In this document: in pieces, positions 55,638-64,000 of the stretch
How positions within the stretch are numbered: the first letter of the stretch is position 1
Layout: the number at the start of each line of letters is the position of its first letter
From: Ixodes scapularis
Taxonomy: Eukaryota; Arthropoda; Arachnida; Ixodida; Ixodidae
DNA: 64,000 nt
Assembly: GCF_016920785.2 (NCBI RefSeq)
Contig: NW_024609880.1
Span: 53,448,121 to 53,512,120 of the forward strand
Direction: 5' to 3'
Translations under genes and position numbers: made by a program
The notes under the pieces: generated by a model
The model's database searches: none
Told to the model about the DNA's origin: nothing
What the model saw: the letters and a program-made list of their open reading frames with translations, nothing else

Positions 55638-56149
55638 TACTCTGTTTCACCTTATGTTGTGCTACAACGAAGGCTAGAAGCGCGAGTTCATAGCGTTGGC
55701 AGCTGCACTTAATGCATGACATGTAACGCAATTTAATGGTCGACGCATGTCGCAAATGATGTCACTTTATAAAGTAATTCATTTGCATTAAATAAAAACA
55801 AATATTTGAAAAAGTTTAGGCGGAAGCGGGATTCGAACTCACGACCCTTCGGTTCCGCGAGCCAAACATACCAACTATTTTTTTTTTTATTGCGTGTTTA
55901 CACACATTTTTACAATAGGAACAAAAGAGAGAGGTTAGAACATGTCAGCCACCAAAGGGTAGCCGTGGCTCGCTAAAATATTTTTAAAATGGCCAAATCA
56001 TCCAACAGTGGTAACCAATTCCGAGGTGCAGCTAGGGCGGGGTAAACTGCTCTCACATGCACTATGCTTGTGCCGCCGAGATGTGCCCTAGAGCAAAGAG
56101 CTCGCGCGTGTAGCGTTTCCTGCGGTACATCATTAGGTGAAATAGAGTA
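55638..56149. mobile_element. MITE family T, copy split by an insertion
   Basis: The left half is TACTCTGTTTCACCTTATGT ... GCATAGCGTTGGCAGCTGCA-type sequence (55638-55711). The right half is CTTGTGCCGCCGAGATGTGC ... GGTGAAATAGAGTA (about 56066-56149). Both align with the intact copy at 52464-52630 (complement). TA dinucleotides flank both ends (55636-55637, 56150-56151). The middle 340 bp belongs to another repeat. Confidence 0.75.
55717..56056 (-). mobile_element. tRNA-like (SINE-like) repeat inserted in the MITE, copy 1
   Basis: Flanked by ATGCA on both sides (55712-55716 and 56057-56061), a plausible target-site duplication. On the minus strand it carries TAGTTGGTATG (A-box/D-loop-like) and GTCGTGAGTTCGAATCCCGC (B-box and T-arm), then CTTCCGCC, a tRNA 3' acceptor. 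The 5' acceptor half is missing. It aligns with 57157-57446 over most of its length. Confidence 0.6.
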
Positions 56150-56151
56150 TA

Positions 56152-57156
56152 GCTTGGAGAACGTTTGCGTAACGTTTGCGCACTGCGGAAGCTACGGTAT
56201 CCATGACGACGTCGCACAAAATAGTTGACGCCGATTAGAGAAAATTTAGAAATCTCTTTTGGCTACGCGTCGGCATAATCGTACTTCTTTTCCCGAGTGC
56301 GACGATCGATTAAATTTTAATCATTCGCTGTGATCTAGCGTGAACTTACGATTTTGCAGTTCAGGATCTTCTCTGCACACATAACTGGGGAATACCAATG
56401 TACTATTTATACGTTACGTATATATGTCTTTCTATATAAAGTATGTAAAAGAGTAAGCTTACGTGACGCGTTCCAGGTATACGCCTCTTCATGGTGACAG
56501 ATCCGGTATCACAACGGCGGAATTCGGCAGTCGGGCTGCGACTTTCAAGTTCCACCGGGACCTTCCAGGCTCATTCGACCTTGCCGACGGCGAAAGTGTA
56601 CCTAGAGGAGCGCACGTCCGCATCAGGCACTGGCCCCCCGTGTTGCCTTATCTGTCAGACGAGCGAACGTTTATTGATGTGCAAGTCACGTCACAAAGAC
56701 GGTCGTCATGAAGACGCATGCTGCCAGCGGCTGATCTGCGAGGACCAATGGTCTGAATTTTGTTCATTTTTGGAGGGCCCGCCTCGGTAGCTCCGAGGCA
56801 TGGAGGTAGGATTAAGGACATACCGGCTCAGACTAACCAAACAGAAAAAAAAAAAAAAAAAATCCCAAGTGAAGCCGGAAGAAGGGTTCGCGTTCGGTGG
56901 GAACGCCCCCCAGTGTTCCTAAAAGTGTCCTTTCCGTCCAGTAGCGTCTTTTGGCTTTGTTCGTTCTTGGTCATCGTTCGAAGCGTCTTTCTCCAGACCG
57001 GAAGGCTCCTCCGGAGACTCCCGGTTTTAAAAAAGGCCAGGATTGGGCGATAGCGTCATGACGTCACTGCTACATGACCCCGCGCGGGAATTTCAAACAA
57101 CCCACAGCGCTCGCGCAAAACGTCACGTCACACGTGGAATGAAAGTGATGAAAACA
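56152..57156. other. No recognised feature
   Basis: Overlapping ORFs near 56463-57053 show no recognisable domain; an A18 tract occurs near 56847-56864. Confidence 0.4.
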
Positions 57157-57446
57157 TGACATGTAATGCGAAAGTGATTTCACTTTATGAAGTAATTTTT
57201 TCGCCTTAAAGAAAAAAAATATTTAAATAGTTTTAGGCGGAAGCGTGCTTGGCTCGGAACCCTTCGGTTTCGAGCCAAACACGCTATTAAAAAACTTTTT
57301 TTTTAATTGCTCGTTTAGACGCATTTTTACAACAGGAACAATAAAGAGAGGTTAAAACATGTCAGCCACCAAGGGTAGCAGTAATTTGCTAAACTATTAT
57401 TATTTTTTTTTTTTTTTTAAATGCCAAATCATTTGACAGTGGTAAC
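57157..57446 (-). mobile_element. tRNA-like repeat, copy 2
   Basis: It begins TGACATGTAATGCG and ends CAGTGGTAAC, aligning with 55717-56005. The T-arm and anticodon region have been replaced by a hairpin (57242-57285) with arms AGCGTGCTTGGCTCG and CGAGCCAAACACGCT. Confidence 0.6.
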
Positions 57447-57448
57447 AC

Positions 57449-57610
57449 AGGCACGTAGCCAGGGTTTGTTTCGGGAAGGGGGGGGGGGGGGGGGGGGGGT
57501 TGGGCCACCCATGACAAAATGCTGTATGAGGTGGAGGGAGAAGAGGAGGCCCCAGGAAAATGGAAGATTTCAGGGGGGGGGGGGGGGGTAGATGTGGCAC
57601 GAGTGGAACC
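57449..57610 (+). repeat. Poly-G dispersed repeat, copy 2
   Basis: CAGGCACGTAGCCAGG, G22 (57478-57499), CCCATGACAAAATGCTGTAT, GA-rich, then a second G16 (57573-57588). Partner of the copy at 333-470. Confidence 0.65.
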
Positions 57611-58578
57611 CAAGTATACCCGCACGCAACGCCACCTCCCAAAAAAACTCCTTCGTTGCGGTGTAATTTCAAGAACCAGAGCGAGCGTTTTCTTTCAATT
57701 TCTTCTTCGAAAACCTTGATGACGTAGCTGGGGGGTCGCAGCACTCCCAATGACGATATTTTAATGCGGACCATGAATTAGAACCGAGCATTGCGTAGGC
57801 ACTCGATTTGGGCTCCTGATAATCAATAACTCGACAAGCATTCGGGTAGTGGCCCTTCTCCAATCGCTGCAATGACAATAGCCGAAGAAAAACAACATCT
57901 GGGTAGCTAAACTCGTCGAGCACAACTTTGTGTCCGAAAGATGCGGAACGCGCTAATTGGACTCCCGCGACGCTGACGTCAAGCCGAGCGAGGTGTCAAT
58001 CATCCAAGCTCTCTCGGTACTCAAATTCCAGCGAGAATGTAAAACACAAAGTCGTAGCGAGCTCCATCGAAGCGCGTGCGAGCAACACCGTGGTGCCAGC
58101 CGATTGAACGGCTGCACTGATGACGTCTCGCCCGAGTGTCCCTACATCCCTACGCCGCGTTAGAGTCAATGATGCATTGATTGTACCTAGGCGGCGCATA
58201 GATTGTACCTAGGCGGCCGGTAAATACTCTGAACTTTCTCGTCGCAAGATCGTCGTTTGTGGAAGTTATTGGTGACGACAAAGTGACGTTTCACAACTTT
58301 GGAAAGGAGATATTTGAGGCCAAAACCTTCGCTTCGGAATCGAGGCGAAGATTGAACTTTGTGATGTTGTGGAGCCGTGCGCGGTGTACGCGGGCGGCTT
58401 TATAGAGCTCATCTTCCGCCACTGTCAACAACGCCACCGGGGTCACCCACAGGCGGTTTGTGTAGAGACGTCGGTAATCTCTAAAAGATGAGGGAAAACT
58501 GGGGATAAAAAAAAAAAAAACGAAGAAAGGGAAATAAAAAAAAAATTAAAGACGTTTACAAATCTTTGTAATGTGAAA
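57611..58578. other. No gene; one short direct repeat
   Basis: GATTGTACCTAGGCGGC occurs at 58179-58195 and 58201-58217. A-runs at 58506-58520 and 58535-58545. Nothing else supported. Confidence 0.4.
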
Positions 58579-58885
58579 TTAGAGCTCAACTCTTAAGGAG
58601 GAATAAGGGAGGGTACGGAGAGGAGGGTATGCCCCTCCTCCTCCCCTCTTCCTCTCCTCCCCTCCTCCTCCCATTCAGTTTTTCCGCTAAATTTAGCAGG
58701 GAAAAGGACATCACATGACAATCTAGCGGAGAAGTGAATTGGCGTTGAAGTCACGTAGCTGGGAATTGAAACGGTGTTGAGGTCATGTGACGCCAATTTC
58801 GCGCTAAACTTAGCGGGCCGGTTACGCCGACGGCGACGCCCACGCCGCGAAGCCCGGAAACGGGCGCCGAAGAGCTGCACGCTAA
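58579..58885. mobile_element. E-box MITE family, copy B (unexpanded)
   Basis: The left end TTAGAGCTCAACTCTTAAGG and the right end AAGAGCTGCACGCTAA (inverted TTAGCGTGCAGCTCTT) form imperfect TIRs. Inside, in order: GGA/TCC-rich block; CCGCTAAATTTAGCAGGG; single boxes CATCACATGAC, GTCACGTAGC and GTCATGTGACG; CGCTAAACTTAGCGGG; GGTTACGCCGACGGCGACGC. This is the likely ancestral layout from which copy A's array arose. Confidence 0.7.
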
Positions 58886-59240
58886 AGAAAGGATTAAGGT
58901 ACGACCAACACACACACAAACAGACACACACACACACAAACAGACAGACACACACAAAAACAAATAGGAGTCTCAAGAAGGGCCGTAGAGATTGTTCGGG
59001 GAAGAGAGAGAGAGAGAGGAGGTGATGGTGAGGAAGAAGGGGGATATTCCTTTCCCCTAATATTTTATTATAACTCTCTGAAATGCTATGACGGTTCGGG
59101 GCTGGGGCGATACCCCCCCCCCCCCCCCCCCCCCTTCCACCCTTATGCCGCTTGCCTCCTCTTTCGACGCAACTGGGGGAGGGGGGAGGGGCTAAATCCC
59201 CCCCCCTCCCCATCCTCCTGTTTCGACGACCCTGCTTAGA
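58886..59240. repeat. Low-complexity block: (CA)n with CAGA, (GA)n and poly-C
   Basis: CACACACAAACAGACAGACA-type repeats (58906-58965), GAGAGAGAGAG (59006-59019) and a C22 tract (59113-59134), then G/C-rich runs to about 59212. Confidence 0.75.
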
Positions 59241-60717
59241 GGTGTTCCAATGAGCAATGACGAGGAACAGCACAGCCTGCAATTTTCGAAATAACGGTTC
59301 AAGAGATTCTGGAATTAAAACGGATCGCGTTCCATGAATTCAAGAGTGGCCATGACAGACTTTCAAGCGAAAGACTCGCGCGTTCAGTGACGTCATTTTA
59401 TAGTTGATACCTTTGACGATGGAGTCAGGATTATCAGTCGTGAACGACAAATTTGATGGTGCGTGTTCAAATCGACGATCTCAAGTTTAGTGTCCTTGCG
59501 TTCTTGAAGCATCACCGCCAACATTGACAACCTGACATTACTTTTATTTCCTTATTTCCGTTGATAAACATACTTAATCCCAAACTGACTGATCTTCGAA
59601 TGTCTACCATAAAATGATTTTATCCCGCCGATGAAGGGACAACTGCCCGGAGGCGAAATTCGCCCGAAAGTGGACAACGGTAGCCGGCTGGTTGTGACCT
59701 AGCCACTTCGGGCTACACTTTGGCCAAAGGCCGAGATAAATAAAAAAGCGGCAGGGACGCTTTTTAGTAAATTCTGCTTTATCGGCGGAAATAAGAACGA
59801 TACCAGACTATCAACATCGACGGTGTTGATTTTAAAATGCAATTCCCAAGCCTCCCTCGTGCTTTTTAGAGACCATCAAACATGACGGTCGCAGCTGATA
59901 ATCTTTGTTGTGACGTCACACGTATGAGCCATGGTCGTCTCCGTGCGCTCTCTAATGCTGCTCTTGTTCGGTGCCTAGGGAGGCATAGGGATTTTCTGTC
60001 CCCTCAACGAAAAACGTCACGAAGACAGACGGATCTGCGGGTTTCTGAGAAAAGAAAACTTCGCAGCAATCTCTCGGCTCCTCCCCCCACTATGTCATAA
60101 CGCAAAGAATATTTTTGTTGACGAGTTTAGCGACCCTGGAATTCAGCGCGTGTCCCGTGCTTTGCCAACCTCAACGCGTGGCTATGATCAACATTGGAGA
60201 CATATAATTGGCTTCAGATCGCGTGGCCGCTTGTTCTAAATGCGAGTTGAGGAGGTAAACGCTGCTCGTTTCTCTTTCATTTGTTCTGCAACTTCTATTG
60301 CGTGTGGTGAAAAATGAACGCGTGTTTCATAAGTCAGTAACATCAGGATTTGTTCTAAGCGGTATTTGCGCAAAGTACAACAATCGTTACAACGCCCCTT
60401 TAGTGTTCACGTATAAGTACACTGCGCGACGCAGTTTGCATGAACACGAACCTTTTTGTGCATTTTGTTCAGTCAAGGTATTTATTAACATCACTTTGGA
60501 CCGTCTATGTTGATGCCCAAGAAAAGCACATTCTACTACACTACCATTTTTGGCGACAGCGTTTCGGTTGTGGAAAGAAAACAAGAATGAACATTCTCTC
60601 CTTTGTATTTTTCAAAGGCGCTCTAATTGCGTAGCATTTAGAACGCCCTAAACCAAAGTCTGATGACAGTGCGTATAGGGAGTTTTATCCTGTATACACC
60701 AATCAAATTGGAAGCAG
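59241..60717. other. No recognised feature
   Basis: No repeat or gene supported. Confidence 0.4.
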
Positions 60718-60790
60718 GACGCCAAGTTTGAGTGCGATGTCTTGAGCGCATTCTCAGATCGAGCTCATATTAATAGGTTGCTAAGAGCGG
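60718..60790 (+). repeat. Dispersed repeat D2, copy 2
   Basis: GACGCCAAGTTTGAGTGCGA, TTGAGCGCATTCTCAGATCG, AGCTCA and ATAGGTTGCTAAGAGCGGC align with 4764-4840. Confidence 0.5.
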
Positions 60791-63700
60791 CAATCTTGAT
60801 GCTTCAGGACGTACGTTGCAAAAATAACTGTAGAATCTCGCCATCAGCACGCGCTTAGCAGTTGCGCACACAGCTATGGAGTACTCCGTGGAGTCGGCTT
60901 TGCCGCCCAGTGCACCCTGAGGAAAGTCCCCGTTTCAAGAGCCAGCGGCCGATTACACATTCCGGGTGCAATCGGCAACTTCACGCCCTTTTTAATGAAG
61001 TATAAATTATAGAATCGAGAGCAAAAACGCTAAGAGCTGGCCCTATACATATATGCTATGTATTTAGCTCTGTGAGCGCCTGGTTCCTTTTCCGCATGTC
61101 AAACACAAATTTCGGTCCCATTTGCAGACAAACTGTAGCATCCTTTATGAAGTAGATTTATTTGTCGAAGACATACTGGTCTATAGGTTCAAACTTCTGC
61201 ATGCGTCCAATATAGGATATATTTTCCTCTAATTATACTTTTCGAACCACGCTACTATACAAAGTGGCGCACCGGCCTCGCATCCCTAGGTCACTCTTAC
61301 TTGTAGCCTTAACCGACAATTTTTCTTTAATTTGAAACTTTGATTTTTTTATTTAGTTAATCGCTAAATTAGTTCGTTGCTAATTTCTAGATCTCAGTGT
61401 TCGGCATAAAGCGCGAGGTCGAATGACATGCATTCGCCTTTCTGGGAGAACGAGGGGGCAAACCGAGAGAGAAGTTCTCTAAACTAAACTTTCCTAATGC
61501 CGTCCACAGACGTTATTACAAGACAAAACGTTGCTCTACACGTAAAAATAAAACACAGTTCTGTTGGGAGAGGTACATACAGCGTTGTTGGCAGTTCCGA
61601 TTCTAGATGTTGGTGCGCTTGGAGCGTAAGTACTTCGTTCGCCAAATGTGGAGAGCCAGAGCAACAGAAAATTTTATTGCAAGATGGACCTGTTGCCTCT
61701 TGTAAACAATTCTCAACGCTACAAGTACGGCCTTAAACCTCGAACGGCCCTTAAATGACAACTTTTTTTCCACGAGTGAGCACGCGCGAAAGGCGGACAC
61801 GGGCAAGGGCTTGGACGTTGACCCGGAGCTTGATGCACTCGTACCTTTTTTCTGGCAGCATGTTGTCAGCATGCCGAGTCACAATGTTTTACGATTTCGG
61901 AAGTTTAATTGTGACGTTTTTTTTGTCACGGTTTCAACAACAAGTCCGTATATGACGTGCGAGCGAAATCTCGACCCTTTCAAACAGCTTTACGAACCAA
62001 GTGAAGTCCCTCTCGTGTGTCATCCAGGCACATTTGCATTAAAAAAAAAAAAAAAAAAGAGCCTTATTTTAGCCGTATTCACGATTGTTGATCTTTCGCG
62101 ACTAGTCGTGAACTCCAAAAGATCCTTCATGCGTCATCTCGATACATAGAAAAACAAGTGCATGATTTATGTTTTTGTGTAAGGGGTCACGGCGGCACGC
62201 GCACCTCCCGCGGCGAAGATCCGATTATCCGCGGCACCCACCGTCAATGACCACGTGAATCACTCGCTTGTTTGCAAACAAACGCGACTACTCTGTCTCA
62301 GAAGTCATCTACAGTGCGTTGCGAAAGTTCCAGACGCACGCGCGAAACCAAAGTCCGACGAGTTGAGTTCACCTTACTCTCGAGGAACAGACGTTACGAG
62401 AAGGACTCCCTCGCGTCCGCCGAAATCTGAATGGTGCTGCGAACGGCGTCCTTTTGACGCGTCGTATACAATCGCTGGCTTTGCGAAACCGGTGAACCTA
62501 AGCAGCTACCCTTCAGCGAGCCAGACGGCATGAAGCATTCGAAATTCAGCTTGCCAAGCTGTCCAGTGAAGGTCTTGCTCTATAAAAACAATAACAAATT
62601 CTCAAAGCCCGCGTTGGCGAACCGTGAAGATGACGAATGAGGGCTGGAAAGGACGTCCCTGGAAACGCGAATGAAGTTATTTGACGCGCTTGGGCAAAGG
62701 CGCAGCCACGACAGCTACTGTTTGCGCGAGCAGTTGCGCAAGTCGAGAACTTTCTAAGGCCACCCGCCCGCACCGTCGTCCAGAAATTTCTAGATTAGGC
62801 ATCGGCGTTGAGTGACAGGCTATAGGCATTATAAAATGTAAAGCAATTATAGGCCCAGCCTTAACGCCTTGGTTTTCGCGGATGTAGTCTATAAAACGTG
62901 AAGCGTGTAGCGTGTATGGTCCACCCTGCACGCTACAGGACTCAGAAAGTAGTCGCCGATCGTGCGCTCCGTTTGCAATCGGCGACCACTCTTGGAACGG
63001 AGACCTTCCTCAACGTGCGCTCGGTGTCATAAAATCGGACTACACGTATTGTAAGGACTCTCGCTTATGGGTTTCGTATACCACCAAAGCACTACAGGAG
63101 CGAAAACAACAGGCGCAGCAAGGTGACGGGGGAGTGGCAAGGAACGCGACTGCCAAAAGGGAGCGCCGAACCTAGCCGCGACAGAATGCCAGCTGCCATA
63201 CAACACAGCGACCGACCCGCAGTTCAGTTCACGGACAATCCGCTCGTTGCGGTGTGGAATGTGCGCGACAGATTGCTGTTCTAGGCGGTCGTGAGCAGAG
63301 GCGTTCTGAATGATACGCTGCCAGGACGCCTTTGTGACATTCCAAAGAGACAACCAATCTTTCATGTGATTTTCAATTTGTCATTGTCAGCTGTAGATAA
63401 GCAATTTGGTTGGCGCAAAAACCTGGATGTTCCTGGTGGAATGAATGGACACGAGCTCTGTGTCACTGTCCTGGCAGGGCGCTCGGCCGCTTCAGCCTTC
63501 GTTGGGCTCACTGAATAGCAAGCACCAAGTTGTGTAGCTTGTTTGAATTGTTAACAAATATAATGTTCTTGTTGGTGTTGAAAAACATTTGTGGAGACAA
63601 GTGGACGCGGGCCAGGACGAACAAGAAGCAAATTTCCATTGGAAGGTTGTGTCTCGTACTTTGTGCCTTCCCCATATATTTAGATATCATGCCTGTCCTA

Positions 63701-64000
63701 TCAAGTTTATTGGCGCCCCGGGTGGTGCACTTTCTGCGTATACGCACGACTAAAATCACTGGATCCCGGGAAAGTAGCGTCATTGCCTTCCCTGTCTGCT
63801 AGCCGGACACAAACAGATACTAACACACAGCCTACCAAAACCTCGCAAGGTTATTGCCTCATGAAGAAACATTTATTGACACTCTAAAATGTAAGACATA
63901 AATCACACCGGGAACCGGGTATACAATAGGAGGCATGTACGCTACCAAGATCCAGGGGCGGAAAGAAACAAACTTAGCATAGCGAACCAAACACGGCCCG
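60791..64000. other. No recognised feature
   Basis: An A18 tract near 62041-62058; small ORFs without recognisable domains. No supported gene, RNA or defined element. Confidence 0.4.

Noticed and set aside
58549..58566. AAAGACGTTTACAAA resembles the 3' end of the LINE at 1938-4059
   Set aside because: Only about 15 bases match, no coding or tail sequence accompanies it; too short to call an element.
58593..59282. 229-codon minus-strand ORF with poly-Gly and VCVCL runs
   Set aside because: It is translated from poly-C, (CA)n and GA-rich low-complexity DNA and part of a MITE.
59635..59750. GATGAAGGGACAACTGCCCG with later AATAAA, reminiscent of some retroelement 3' UTRs
   Set aside because: No coding remnant or second copy within the window; recognition too weak.

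Overview
This is eukaryotic, animal-type genomic DNA with no complete host protein-coding gene, rRNA or complete tRNA that I can support. The kinds of elements present are what I would expect in intergenic or intronic sequence of an ixodid tick (chelicerate) genome: non-LTR retrotransposons, one with an SGNH-type ORF1; a Penelope-like GIY-YIG fragment; Ty3/gypsy pieces; and very many small foldback or MITE elements. The tick assignment is recognition-based inference and was not tested by a database search. Almost every long open reading frame belongs to a mobile element.

Layout. 0.3-1.5 kb: a poly-G repeat, a gypsy LTR fragment and a MITE carrying an array of about 15 CACGTG boxes. 1.9-4.06 kb (-): 5'-truncated RNase H-type LINE with a long intact reading frame. 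4.2-4.9 kb: dispersed repeats, each with a second copy elsewhere in the window. 5.2-9.4 kb (+): LINE with a decayed SGNH-hydrolase-like ORF1 and an endonuclease/RT ORF2, ending in (CATC)n. 9.47-10.2 kb: Penelope-like GIY-YIG end with a 110-bp-arm inverted duplication. 10.3-11.1 kb: hAT-type MITE with 8-bp target duplications. 11.9-12.3 kb: 3' end of a CR1/L2-like LINE. 13.2 kb: MITE. 15.9-16.9 kb (-): rearranged gypsy LTR plus integrase C-terminus. 20.0-21.1 kb (+): RNase H tail of another LINE. 21.9-27.7 kb: several foldback repeats. 28.2-31.4 kb (-): CR1/jockey-like LINE with ORF1 end, endonuclease and RT, broken by several frameshifts. 31.5-32.9 kb: TIR element holding convergent remnants of a MADF protein and a Harbinger-like transposase. 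32.9-33.1 kb: palindromic MITE. 34.4 kb: hAT-like MITE. 35.3-36.1 kb: dispersed repeat with a 12-bp minisatellite. 40.25-40.8 kb: long-TIR element. 43.8-44.16 kb: (AC)n/(ACGC)n microsatellite. 51.8-52.6 kb: three inverted-repeat elements end to end. 54.4-55.3 kb (-): LINE tail. 55.6-57.6 kb: a MITE split by a tRNA-like repeat, and a second copy of that repeat. 58.6-58.9 kb: second copy of the E-box MITE family.

Nothing here suggests an operon or pathway. The connecting story is transposon biology: autonomous elements are dead or truncated, while small non-autonomous families recur. In two of these families, one copy has turned a short internal motif into a tandem array: CACGTG boxes at 1.2-1.46 kb and a 12-mer at 35.8-36.0 kb. 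Stretches not listed individually, including most of 13.4-15.8, 16.9-20.0, 36.2-40.2, 40.8-43.7, 44.2-51.4, 52.6-54.4 and 59.3-64.0 kb, contain AT-rich or low-complexity DNA with no gene I can support.
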